From Trueperaceae bacterium (GTDB lineage Bacteria; Deinococcota; Deinococci; Deinococcales; Trueperaceae), in contig JAGXHO010000057.1 of assembly GCA_024636105.1 (NCBI GenBank), forward strand, positions 1 to 8,981: a stretch of DNA of 8,981 bases. The letters are read 5' to 3'. The position numbers were made by a program, and so were the translations under genes. Each line of letters begins with the position of its first letter. Within the stretch, counting starts at the first letter, position 1. The notes below the pieces were generated by a model, which was not told the DNA's origin, made no database searches, and saw only the letters and a program-made list of their open reading frames with translations. This document shows, piece by piece, positions 1 to 5,938 of the stretch.

Positions 1-120
1 CCAGGCGCCGGCGTGCTCGGGGAAGCCGTGCAGCAGGATCGCGAGGGGCCCGTCCTCTGGACCGTCCTGGAGGACGCGGAGGCGGATCCCGTTGCTGGCG
101 ACGTCGCGGGCTTCGGGCAT
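1..120 (-). CDS. alpha/beta hydrolase, N-terminal fragment (cut by window edge)
   Basis: Only the first 40 codons are present; the rest lies left of position 1. The frame starts with ATG at 120-118 and runs open to the edge. Seen: a short first beta-strand region (NGIRLRVLQDGPEDGP) followed by LAILLHGFPEHAGAW. The HGFPE stretch matches the HGxP oxyanion-hole motif after strand beta-3 of alpha/beta hydrolases of the epoxide-hydrolase/haloalkane-dehalogenase/esterase type. The nucleophile elbow and catalytic Asp/His would lie outside the window, so the substrate cannot be told. A ribosome-binding AGGAG lies in the last two codons of the upstream redoxin-like gene, about 10 bases before this ATG. 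The gap to that gene is 7 bases, so it is the third gene of the galM operon. Family confidence is good; subfamily is unknown. Confidence 0.85.
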   Translation of the reverse strand, partial: MPEARDVASNGIRLRVLQDGPEDGPLAILLHGFPEHAGAW

Positions 121-127
121 GGGGGCT

Positions 128-475
128 CTACTCCTCGAAGACGGCGTCGAGCGACGCGGCCTTGTCGAGGTAGAGCGTGATGGTTCGGTTGCGGATCGCG
201 GGATCGGGGATCGCGGCCCGCATGCCGCCGTCGATGAACGGGCGGGCGAGCCGGTACGCCGCCGCCAGGACCGGAAGCTCGTACGCGCGCACGTCGGGGC
301 GCCTGGCCTCCAGCGCGTCGGCGCACGGCGACCACGTGTCCACGTCGGCCTGCTGGACCTGCCGGAACGCGATGAGCAACAGGTTGAGGGCCCAGTCGAG
401 CTGATCCGGCAGCCGCATGGATCTACCGGCGAGGCTCGTGCCGACTACGGTGGGGAAGCGCTCCCCGAGCGTCAT
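128..475 (-). CDS. short redoxin-like (thioredoxin-fold) protein, apparently lacking the C-terminal part
   Basis: This 115-residue protein resembles a family of redoxin/AhpC-like proteins of unknown role. Recognisable elements are FPTVVGTSLAG (7-17), the first strand NLLLIAF (31-37), QQADVDTW (41-48), the strand DVRAYELPVL (61-70), FIDGGMRAAIPD (80-91) and TITLYLDK (98-105). Relatives I recall continue for some 50 residues with another strand pair (a 'LLVDRxGxVLW'-type segment); here a TAG follows SLDAVFEE directly. The only cysteine is C51, and it is not in a CxxC or peroxidatic TxxC context, so a thiol peroxidase role is doubtful. The ATG overlaps the galM TGA as ATGA, implying translational coupling. 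The last codons hold the ribosome-binding site of the hydrolase, so the short form is embedded in the operon and is unlikely to be a sequencing error. Function unknown; family assignment is from motif memory. Confidence 0.7.
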   Translation of the reverse strand: MTLGERFPTVVGTSLAGRSMRLPDQLDWALNLLLIAFRQVQQADVDTWSPCADALEARRPDVRAYELPVLAAAYRLARPFIDGGMRAAIPDPAIRNRTITLYLDKAASLDAVFEE

Positions 476-1566
476 GGACGGGGGTCCACCGACAGCGCGA
501 ACACGGATCGGTGCCGGTAGACCTCCTCGGGCCGCAGGACGACCGACGGGAAGTGCGGATGGCGCAGGGCGTCGGGGAAGCGCTGCGGCTCGAGCGCGAG
601 GCCGTCGCCCTGGCGGTAGCGGCGCCCCGACGCGCCCACGAGGGCGCCATCGAGGTAACCGCCCGCGTACACCTGCAGGCCCGGCTCGGTGGTGCGGACG
701 CGCAGGGTGCGGCCGCTGCCGGGGTCGTGGACCACGGCGGCCTCGACCAAGGAATCGGCGTTGGCGTCGCCGCGGTCCAGCACGAAGCAGTGGTCGATCC
801 CCTTCGCGCCGGCCACCTGCGCGTCGTCGGCGCGCAGCACGTCGGCGAGCCGCGTCGCGGCGCGCAGGTCGAAGGGCGACCCGGCCACGGGCCGCAACTC
901 GCCGGTGGGCAGGTGCTCGTCGTCGACCGGCAGGTAGGCCTCCGCCCGCACGGTCAGGAGGTGATCGTCGACGGTGCCCGAGCCCTCGCCCGCGAGGTTC
1001 CAGTAACCGTGGTGCGCCAGGTTCACCGGCGTGGGTGCATCGGCGCGTGCCTCGAAGGTCAGGTCGAGCTCGTGCCGTGCCGTCCAGGCGATCGTCACGG
1101 CCGCCTCGAGTCGGCCCGGGTAGCCCTGGTCGCCGTCTTCGGAGACGAGCTTCAGCGTGACCGCCGCCCGTTCGTCGTCGGCGACCGTGGCGCCCGCGTC
1201 GAGCGTCCAGACGCGAGCGTGGAAGCCGTCGGGCCCGCCGTGGAGCTGGTTGCGGCCCTCGTTCGCCGCGAGCGCGAACGGGCGTCCGTCGAGGTCGAAG
1301 GCCGCGCCGCCGATCCGGTTGGCGCAGCGGCCCACGACGACGCCGAAGTACGGCGCGTTGGCGAGGTAACCCGCCAGGTCGCGGTGGGCGAGCACCACGT
1401 TGGCGAGCACCCCGTTCGCATCGGGCGCGCGCACCTCGGTGACCGCTGCGCCCAGGTCGAGCAGCGCGACGCCGCTGTCGTCCGGCGCGAGCAGGTGCGT
1501 GCGCGTCACGGCGCGGCCGTCGGCGGCTGTGCCGAACGGCTCCGTTCGAACCTGCATCGAAGGCAT
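472..1566 (-). CDS. galM: aldose 1-epimerase (galactose mutarotase)
   Basis: Interconverts alpha and beta anomers of aldohexoses such as galactose and glucose in the cytoplasm. From the ATG at 1566 the protein has 364 residues, normal for the family. Family residues seen: ANRIGG with substrate-binding Arg84, NQLHGG with His109, NLAHHGYWNL with the catalytic acid His186, GIDHCFVL with Asp258, and LALEPQRFPDA with the catalytic base Glu326. The frame stays open upstream to 1761, but those extra 65 residues are low-complexity, cover a tandem repeat and have no counterpart in the family, so they were excluded. A second ATG at 1557 (MQVRTEPFG) is an equally plausible start; neither has a strong Shine-Dalgarno. 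It is first in an operon with the redoxin-like and hydrolase genes. No other galactose (Leloir) genes are in view, so its substrate range is open. Confidence 0.93.
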   Translation of the reverse strand: MPSMQVRTEPFGTAADGRAVTRTHLLAPDDSGVALLDLGAAVTEVRAPDANGVLANVVLAHRDLAGYLANAPYFGVVVGRCANRIGGAAFDLDGRPFALAANEGRNQLHGGPDGFHARVWTLDAGATVADDERAAVTLKLVSEDGDQGYPGRLEAAVTIAWTARHELDLTFEARADAPTPVNLAHHGYWNLAGEGSGTVDDHLLTVRAEAYLPVDDEHLPTGELRPVAGSPFDLRAATRLADVLRADDAQVAGAKGIDHCFVLDRGDANADSLVEAAVVHDPGSGRTLRVRTTEPGLQVYAGGYLDGALVGASGRRYRQGDGLALEPQRFPDALRHPHFPSVVLRPEEVYRHRSVFALSVDPRP

Positions 1567-1668
1567 GCTCGAGGCTACCGCGCCGGGAACCTCAGGCGGC
1601 GCACCGCACTCCTTCTCGATCGGGGCGACGAGGAGCAGCCGTCGCTCCAGTGTTTGCGGGGTTACGTG

Positions 1669-1706
1669 CAAGGTGCGGGGGGAGGGACAAGGTGCGGGGG
1701 GAGGGA
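1669..1706. repeat. perfect 19-bp tandem duplication, G-rich on the plus strand
   Basis: The unit CAAGGTGCGGGGGGAGGGA occurs at 1669-1687 and is repeated exactly at 1688-1706 with no spacer. It lies in the divergent region between galM and the antitoxin gene. The plus strand carries four runs of three or more G (GGGGGG, GGG, GGGGGG, GGG), giving intramolecular G-quadruplex potential; the galM-sense strand is correspondingly C-rich. The repeat and its position are read directly; any role is inference. Confidence 0.9.
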
Positions 1707-1731
1707 TTGAAGCGCTGCCGATGTTCGTTGA

Positions 1732-1749
1732 GTGATGTAGGGTGATGTA
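1732..1749 (+). promoter_or_regulatory. putative antitoxin operator: two GTGATGTA direct repeats, with a possible leaderless -10 element
   Basis: GTGATGTA occurs at 1732-1739 and again at 1742-1749, a 10-bp period, immediately before the antitoxin start. One-helical-turn spacing of short repeats is typical of operators bound cooperatively by ribbon-helix-helix dimers, so autoregulation is likely. TAGGGT at 1738-1743 fits a TANNNT -10 hexamer, with 7 bases between it and the ATG at 1751. That is the spacing expected for a leaderless mRNA starting at the ATG. No good -35 is visible at normal distance. The repeats are seen; the regulatory reading is inference. Confidence 0.5.
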
Positions 1750-1750
1750 T

Positions 1751-1999
1751 ATGGTCCGCAAACAGCTCTACCTCGAGGAGCGCCACGAGCGTGCGCTCAA
1801 GCGGCGGGCGGCTGAAACTGGTCTGTCCGAAGCCGAGCTGGTGCGCCAGGCGCTCGACGCGGCGCTCGCGGTGCCTGCGCGCGCGGTGACCCGTCCCGGC
1901 CGGGCCGATGCGCTGGAGCGTCTGCATGCCACGTGGGGGGTGGCCCGGTCGAAGCTCGTCGAACCGTGCGAGCGATCGGCGCTCTACGAGCGCCCGTGA
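1751..1999 (+). CDS. ribbon-helix-helix antitoxin (VapB-type)
   Basis: An 82-residue protein. The N-terminus VRKQLYLEERHERALKRRAA then ETGLSEAELVRQALDAAL has the beta-strand/helix/helix layout of CopG/MetJ-like DNA-binding antitoxins: a basic strand (KQLYL) for the major groove, then two helices separated by TGLS. The tail after residue 45 (RADALERLHATWGVARSKL) would wrap the toxin. It should neutralise the PIN toxin encoded next and repress their shared promoter. ATG 1751 was chosen because the strand starts directly after it. ATG 1745 and GTG 1742 are in frame, but they lie inside the operator repeat and would add only MMY. The TGA overlaps the toxin's GTG by 4 bases. VapB families are diverse, so the name is by partner and fold. 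Confidence 0.85.
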   Translation: MVRKQLYLEERHERALKRRAAETGLSEAELVRQALDAALAVPARAVTRPGRADALERLHATWGVARSKLVEPCERSALYERP

Positions 2000-2430
2000 C
2001 GGCCCCGACCTACCTGATCGACACGTACGTCCTGGTGTACGCGATCGACGGTCGCGACCCGGAGCGCAGGGCGCGCGCCCATGGCTGGCTCGAGTTCCTG
2101 GCGAGGTTCGGCACGGGGACGCTCTCCGCCCAAGCGCTGACCGAGCTCGCCAACGTCGCGCTGCGCAAGCTCGAGCCCGCGTGGAGCCCGGATGAGGTGG
2201 CCGCCCACTTGAGCGACCTCGCGCTCGCCTTCGACGTCCTGCCGGTGACGTCGGCCGTCGTCCAGGAGGCGGTCCGTGGCGTGCGCGACCACCGGATGTC
2301 CTTGGAAGGGGCCCAGGTGTGGGCCGTAGCGAGGTTGCACCAGGTCCCGTACCTGCTCACGCAGGACGGGCCGACGGACGCCACCATCGAAGGGGTGACG
2401 TTCGTCGATCCGTTCCGCCGGGACCCCTGA
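1996..2430 (+). CDS. vapC: PIN-domain ribonuclease toxin (VapC-type), atypical active site
   Basis: A 144-residue PIN-domain protein, normal VapC size, predicted to be a Mg-dependent RNase held inactive by the antitoxin. Seen acidic residues: Asp9 in YLIDTYVLVYAID, Glu50 in ALTELANVAL, and Asp124/Asp128 in LLTQDGPTD. Two departures from the usual family pattern stand out. The common DTN motif reads DTY (Tyr11). The segment usually like LSxxDAxxxAxA reads MSLEGAQVWAVA, so the third acidic residue is Gly105, with Glu104 one position earlier. Activity may therefore be weak or lost, or Glu104 may substitute. The GTG start at 1996 overlaps the antitoxin stop (GTGA), a typical coupled toxin start; an open frame extends further upstream but overlaps the antitoxin heavily. 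It converges on ehuA with a 9-base gap. Confidence 0.87.
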   Translation: MTAPTYLIDTYVLVYAIDGRDPERRARAHGWLEFLARFGTGTLSAQALTELANVALRKLEPAWSPDEVAAHLSDLALAFDVLPVTSAVVQEAVRGVRDHRMSLEGAQVWAVARLHQVPYLLTQDGPTDATIEGVTFVDPFRRDP

Positions 2431-2443
2431 GCCCGAAGCTCAG
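2427..2443. terminator. compact bidirectional hairpin spanning both convergent stop codons
   Basis: CTGAGC (2427-2432) and GCTCAG (2438-2443) form a perfect 6-bp stem around the 5-base loop CCGAA. The left arm contains the TGA of the toxin gene (2428-2430). The right arm contains the TGA of ehuA on the other strand (2442-2440). There is no U-tract on either side, so a classical intrinsic terminator is not supported. It may be a weak stem protecting or separating the two converging transcripts. The dyad is seen; function is inference. Confidence 0.4.
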
Positions 2444-3210
2444 TGCTCCAACACCGCCTTGAGGAACGCCTGCGTCCGCTCGTTCTCCGGCTCGGTGAAG
2501 ATCTTGCTGGGCGGGCCCTCCTCGGCCACGCGCCCGGCGTCGAAGAACACGACCCGGTCGGCGACGTCGCGGGCGAAGCCCATCTCGTGGGTGACGATCA
2601 GCATGCTCATTTCGCCCTCGTCGGCGATCTGCCGCAGGATCGCGAGCACCTCGCCGACCAGTTCGGGATCGAGCGCGCTGGTGACCTCGTCGAAGAGCAT
2701 CACCTTGGGCTTCATCGCCAGCGCGCGCGCGATGGCGACGCGCTGCTTCTGTCCGCCCGAGAGCTGGCCGGGGAAGGAGTCGTGCTTGTCGCCCAGCCCC
2801 ACCTTCTCGAGCAGGTCGATCGCCTGTTCCTCGGCCGCCTTGCGCGGGACCCCAAGAACGTGGATCGGCCCCTCGGTGACGTTGCGGAGCACCTTCATGT
2901 GCGGGAACAGGTTGAAGTGCTGGAACACCATGCCGATGTTCTTGCGCACCTCGCGCAGGTGCTTCTCGTTGGCGGGCAGGAGTTTGTCGCCGACGCGGCG
3001 GTGGTAGAGGTACTGCCCGTCGACGGTCACTTTGCCGGAGTCGGGCTTCACGAGCGTCATCAGCACCCGCAGGATGGTGGTCTTGCCGGAGCCCGAGGGG
3101 CCGATGATGGCGATCTTCTCGCCGGGGGCGACCTCGAAGTCGAGCTCGTCGAGGACGGTCAGGTCGCCAAACCGCTTGGTGACCTTCTCGAACCGAACGA
3201 TGCTCGCCAC
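2440..3210 (-). CDS. ehuA: polar amino-acid/ectoine-type ABC transporter ATP-binding subunit (EhuA-like)
   Basis: The ATPase that powers uptake through the two permeases encoded just upstream. From GTG 3210 it has 256 residues, the usual EhuA/GlnQ-class size. Motifs in order: Walker A GPSGSGKT (37-44), Q-loop Gln97 in [11 protein letters not shown], signature LSGGQ (150-154), Walker B VMLFDE (Asp174, Glu175), and the switch His208 in IVTHEMGFA. The segment [21 protein letters not shown] after Walker A fits the EhuA branch as I recall it. The frame stays open to a TTG at 3291 that overlaps ehuD by 20 bases. The added 27 residues are Ala/Thr/Gly-rich, are not conserved in ABC ATPases and cover two hairpins, so GTG 3210 ([10 protein letters not shown]) is preferred despite a poor Shine-Dalgarno. 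It is last in the operon. Confidence 0.93.
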   Translation of the reverse strand: MASIVRFEKVTKRFGDLTVLDELDFEVAPGEKIAIIGPSGSGKTTILRVLMTLVKPDSGKVTVDGQYLYHRRVGDKLLPANEKHLREVRKNIGMVFQHFNLFPHMKVLRNVTEGPIHVLGVPRKAAEEQAIDLLEKVGLGDKHDSFPGQLSGGQKQRVAIARALAMKPKVMLFDEVTSALDPELVGEVLAILRQIADEGEMSMLIVTHEMGFARDVADRVVFFDAGRVAEEGPPSKIFTEPENERTQAFLKAVLEH

Positions 3211-3220
3211 TTCGCGGCGG

Positions 3221-3260
3221 CTCGCCTCTTCGTGGCGAGTTGCGGTGCCTTCGGCACCGC
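3221..3260 (-). other. two adjacent stem-loops between ehuD and ehuA
   Basis: In the 61 bases between the ehuD stop and the preferred ehuA start there are two dyads. GCGGTGCC (3242-3249) pairs with GGCACCGC (3253-3260) over a TTC loop, a perfect 8-bp stem. CTCGCC (3221-3226) pairs with GGCGAG (3234-3239) over a 7-base loop. On the ehu transcript the second stem-loop contains the purine-rich AAGAGG stretch upstream of the ehuA GTG. Such intercistronic stems can mark RNase processing or differential translation. No U-tract follows, so they are not scored as a terminator. Confidence 0.6.
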
Positions 3261-3271
3261 CGGTTGCAGAG

Positions 3272-3946
3272 TTAGCGGTTGGGGCGGGCAAGGCGGGCCT
3301 CCAGGCGGTTGACGACGAGGGCGGCGGGGTAGCTCATCAGCAGGAAGATCAGGCCGACGAGCGTGTAGGGCTCGACGTAGCTGAAGGTGCGTGCGCCGAT
3401 GATCTTGGCGGTCTGCATCAGCTCGACTACGGTGATCGCCGACAGCAGCGGGGTCTCTTTGAACATCACGATGAAGTAATTGCCGAAGGCGGGGATCATC
3501 GGCGGGATGGCCTGCGGCAGCACGACCTCGCGCCAGGTGTGGAGCGTCGAGAAGTCGAGCGCGATCGCCGCCTCCCACTGCCCGGTGTCCACGCTGGCGA
3601 TGCCGGTGCGGTAGACCTCGGAGAGGTACGCGCCGTAGTGCAGCCCGAGGCCGATGACGCCGGTCGCGAGCGCGGGCAGGCCGAAGCCGTACTGCGGCAG
3701 CACGTAGAACAGGAAGTAGAGCTGGATGAGGAGCGGCGTGCTGCGCAGGAACTCGACCAGGAAGCCGGCCGGCCATGAGACGATCTTGGGGCCGCGTCGC
3801 AGGAGCGCGAACACGAGCCCCACCACCAGCGCGATGGCGAAGCCGTACACGGTCGCCTGCAGCGTGATGACCGCAGCACGGAGCAGTTGCGGGAAGATCT
3901 CGGCGGCGAGGGCGCCGTTCCAGGTGAAGGTGATCTCACCGAACAT
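3272..3946 (-). CDS. ehuD: ectoine/hydroxyectoine-type ABC transporter permease (EhuD-like)
   Basis: A 224-residue HisMQ/GlnP-class inner-membrane permease with an N-terminal periplasmic stretch followed by about five hydrophobic segments (roughly 20-50, 62-86, 90-112, 160-180, 194-214). Recognisable motifs are [19 protein letters not shown] (66-84) and the EAA loop around 122-155 ([11 protein letters not shown], then [16 protein letters not shown]), which docks on the ATPase, then [22 protein letters not shown] (163-184). The latter is close to what I recall for EhuD. It should pair with the EhuC-like protein to form the channel. The ATG is 3 bases after the ehuC TGA, with a GGGGGGT stretch as a weak ribosome-binding site. 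The tight junction shows cotranscription. Substrate assignment rests on resemblance; the general polar amino-acid class is near certain. Confidence 0.93.
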   Translation of the reverse strand: MFGEITFTWNGALAAEIFPQLLRAAVITLQATVYGFAIALVVGLVFALLRRGPKIVSWPAGFLVEFLRSTPLLIQLYFLFYVLPQYGFGLPALATGVIGLGLHYGAYLSEVYRTGIASVDTGQWEAAIALDFSTLHTWREVVLPQAIPPMIPAFGNYFIVMFKETPLLSAITVVELMQTAKIIGARTFSYVEPYTLVGLIFLLMSYPAALVVNRLEARLARPNR

Positions 3947-3949
3947 GGC

Positions 3950-4594
3950 TCAGACCCCCCGGAACGCGCTGGCGCGCTTCTCGACCCAGCGCACGAAGCG
4001 CGTGAGCGGGTAGGCGAGGGCGAAGTACAGGATCAGCAGCCAGGTGAAGATCTCGAGCGTGCGGCCGGTGGTCTGCTGCAACGAGACGCCGCGGAAGGTC
4101 ATGTCGGGGAGCGTGATGAGCGAGACGAGCGCGGTCGCCTTCAGCAGCTCGACGATCAGGTTGCCGAACGGCGGCAGCATCAGCACGAAGGCCTGTGGCA
4201 GCACCACCCGGATCATGCGCAAGGAGGGCGACATGTTGAGCGCGATCGACGCCTCGATCTGTCCCTTGGGCACCGAGGCGATCGCGCCGCGCACGATCTC
4301 CGCACCGTACGCGCCCATGTTGAGCGCCAGCGCGGCCACCCCGGCCGTGAACGGCGTGAGGGTGATGCCGAAGAGCGGCAACGCGAAGAAGAACCAGAAC
4401 ATCTGGACCAGGATCGAGGTGCCGCGGAAGACCTCGACGTACACGCCGGCGAGGAAGCGCACCGGACGCCACGGCGCGAGCCGGCCGATTCCCGCGAGGA
4501 CCGCGATGAGCAGCGCGAAGCCGGCCGACACGAGCGTCAGCTGCACGGTCAGCCACATGCCGCGCAACAGGATGGGTAGCAGGTCGAACCCCAT
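3950..4594 (-). CDS. ehuC: ectoine/hydroxyectoine-type ABC transporter permease (EhuC-like)
   Basis: A 214-residue inner-membrane permease of the polar amino-acid family and partner of the EhuD-like subunit. Seen: hydrophobic segments at about 14-38, 47-75, 80-104, 133-162 and 182-200; the VYVEVFRGTSILVQMFWFFF motif (51-70); LNMGAYGAEIVRGAIASVPKG (91-111); and the EAA loop GQIEASIALNMS (111-122) with VVLPQAFVLMLPPFGN (130-145). ELLKATALVSLITLPDMTF (149-167) matches my memory of EhuC. The ATG follows AGGAGG with 4 bases between; this strong ribosome-binding site overlaps the stop of the upstream PLP enzyme gene (9-base gap), so the enzyme and permease are translated from one message and probably coupled. 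Confidence 0.93.
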   Translation of the reverse strand: MGFDLLPILLRGMWLTVQLTLVSAGFALLIAVLAGIGRLAPWRPVRFLAGVYVEVFRGTSILVQMFWFFFALPLFGITLTPFTAGVAALALNMGAYGAEIVRGAIASVPKGQIEASIALNMSPSLRMIRVVLPQAFVLMLPPFGNLIVELLKATALVSLITLPDMTFRGVSLQQTTGRTLEIFTWLLILYFALAYPLTRFVRWVEKRASAFRGV

Positions 4595-4603
4595 GGGGCC
4601 TCC

Positions 4604-5818
4604 TCAGGCGTGCGCGAGGGCGGCGTCGAGGTCGGCGATCAGGTCGCCGACGTCCTCGATGCCGCAGGAGTAGCGCACCAGCCCCTCGGGGATCCCTAGG
4701 GCGGCGCGCTCTGCGGCGGTCAGCTCCACGTGGGAGCCGGTGGCGGGGGGCGCGACGGTCGTCTCGACCGCGCCGAGGTTGGCCGCGCGGTGCGCGAGGC
4801 GTAGTTCGGGCAGCACGCGCTTCACCGCGTCGAGCCCGCCAGCCAGCTCGAACGCGAGGATCCCGCCGAAGCCGCCGGGCATCTGGCGCGCGGCGACGTC
4901 GTGGTTCGGGTGCTCGGGGAGGCCGGGGTAGTGCACGGCCGCGACCTTCGGGTGGCCCTGGAGGTGGCGCGCGATCCGCAGCGCCGTGGCGTTCTGGCGT
5001 TCGACGCGCAGCGCCAGCGTCTTGAGGCCGCGCAGCAGCAGGTACGCCGCGTCCGGGCCGAGGGTGGCGCCATGGATCTCGCGGCGGTGGAAGACGCGTG
5101 CGACCAGGTCCGCGTCGCCCACGAGCACGCCGCCGAGCGCGTCGGCGTGGCCGCCGAGGAACTTGGTGGCCGAGTGCACCACCAGGTCGGAGCCGAGTTC
5201 CAGCGGGCGCTGGTTGATCGGGGTGGCGAAGGTGTTGTCGACCACCACGGTGGCGCCCTTGGCGTGGGCGTGGGCGGTCAGTCGCTCCAGGTCGAGCACC
5301 TTGCACGTCGGGTTGGTCGGGCTCTCCAGGTACAGCACCTGCAGACCCTCGTCGATCGCGGCCTCGATGGCCTCCTGATCGCTCGTGTCGCAGAGCGCCA
5401 CGTCGATGCCGAGCGGGGGGAGGAACTCGTCGAACAGCCGGTTGGTGCCGCCGTACGTGTCCTTGACGCTCACCACCCGGTCGCCGGGGCGCAGCAGCGT
5501 CAGGAGCGTGTCGGAGATCGCCGCCATGCCGGTCGCGAACGACGTGGCCGCGGCGGCGCCTTCGAGCGCGCGCACCTTCTCTTCGAAGGCGGCGACGGTG
5601 GGGTTGGTGTTGCGTCCGTAGATGTGGCCCTCGGCACGCCCCAGCGCGACGTCGCGCCAGGTGTCGAGGTCGGTGTAGCCGAACGCCACGGAACGGACGA
5701 CGGGGACCTGGGTGGCGCGGTCCATGAAGGGACGCTCCTCACCGGCCCAGACGGCGTCGGTGGCCAGAGAGCGGGTGCGTGCGCGGGTGCGGGCGGGGGT
5801 ACGGGGATCAGAGGGCAC
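4604..5818 (-). CDS. PLP-dependent Cys/Met-metabolism enzyme (cystathionine gamma-synthase/lyase family)
   Basis: A fold-type I PLP enzyme of 404 residues, the normal length. Seen: Y67-G-R69 in HIYGRNTNPT (phosphate contacts to the neighbouring subunit), FATGM (94-98), Tyr122 in KDTYGGTNRLF (stacks on PLP), Asp194 in VVVDNTFATP (pyridine nitrogen), PLP-binding Lys219 in HSATKFLGGH, and Arg382 in LVRYSCGIED (substrate carboxylate). The usual C-terminal ESL-type motif reads VETTVAPPATGSH, so this is not a textbook MetB, MetC or methionine gamma-lyase. The reaction (beta- or gamma-elimination or replacement) cannot be fixed from sequence. It starts at GTG 5818 after GGGAGG with a 4-base spacer, the same layout as ehuC. 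It lies between the binding protein and permease genes, implying it acts on the imported solute or its product. A methionine-biosynthesis role is less likely given this context. Confidence 0.9.
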   Translation of the reverse strand: MPSDPRTPARTRARTRSLATDAVWAGEERPFMDRATQVPVVRSVAFGYTDLDTWRDVALGRAEGHIYGRNTNPTVAAFEEKVRALEGAAAATSFATGMAAISDTLLTLLRPGDRVVSVKDTYGGTNRLFDEFLPPLGIDVALCDTSDQEAIEAAIDEGLQVLYLESPTNPTCKVLDLERLTAHAHAKGATVVVDNTFATPINQRPLELGSDLVVHSATKFLGGHADALGGVLVGDADLVARVFHRREIHGATLGPDAAYLLLRGLKTLALRVERQNATALRIARHLQGHPKVAAVHYPGLPEHPNHDVAARQMPGGFGGILAFELAGGLDAVKRVLPELRLAHRAANLGAVETTVAPPATGSHVELTAAERAALGIPEGLVRYSCGIEDVGDLIADLDAALAHA

Positions 5819-5900
5819 GGGGCCTCCCGGGGGACGCGGCGTTCGGCCGGTCCGGGCGAGGGTCGGAGGGTGGGATAGGGGGGTCGAACGTCGAAGATAC

Positions 5901-5922
5901 GGGCGGCCCCGAAGGGCCGCCC
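5901..5922 (-). other. strong GC hairpin between ehuB and the PLP enzyme gene (attenuator/processing candidate)
   Basis: GGGCGGCCC (5901-5909) and GGGCCGCCC (5914-5922) form a perfect 9-bp stem. On the transcript the loop is UUCG, a very stable tetraloop. It lies 16 bases after the ehuB stop, inside the 120-base gap before the PLP enzyme. The downstream sequence (GTATCTTCGACG) has no real U-tract, so read-through is expected. Stems after a binding-protein gene commonly raise the level of that protein over the membrane subunits by stabilising the upstream message or by partial termination. Confidence 0.7.
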
Positions 5923-5938
5923 AAGGTCGTTCGGGCGC

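Noticed and set aside
511..1710. Long plus-strand open frame (399 codons) opposite galM
   Set aside because: Composition is Arg/Gly/Val/Ala-rich with no domain resemblance. It lies antisense to the clear epimerase gene, as expected from codon bias in GC-rich DNA.
1567..1761. 65-residue N-terminal extension of galM
   Set aside because: It covers the tandem repeat and the antitoxin operator, is low-complexity, and would exceed normal aldose 1-epimerase length.
3936..5306. 456-codon minus-strand open frame overlapping ehuC and the PLP enzyme
   Set aside because: Extremely Arg/Ala/Pro-rich and out of frame with two genes that have full sets of family motifs and good ribosome-binding sites.
4604..5818. 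Calling the PLP enzyme metB, metC or methionine gamma-lyase
   Set aside because: These subfamilies share the visible motifs. The C-terminal motif is non-standard and the context is a transporter operon, so a specific symbol would be a guess.
5901..5922. Operon-ending intrinsic terminator after ehuB
   Set aside because: No U-tract follows the stem, and the permease and ATPase genes need the upstream promoter, so full termination here is unlikely.
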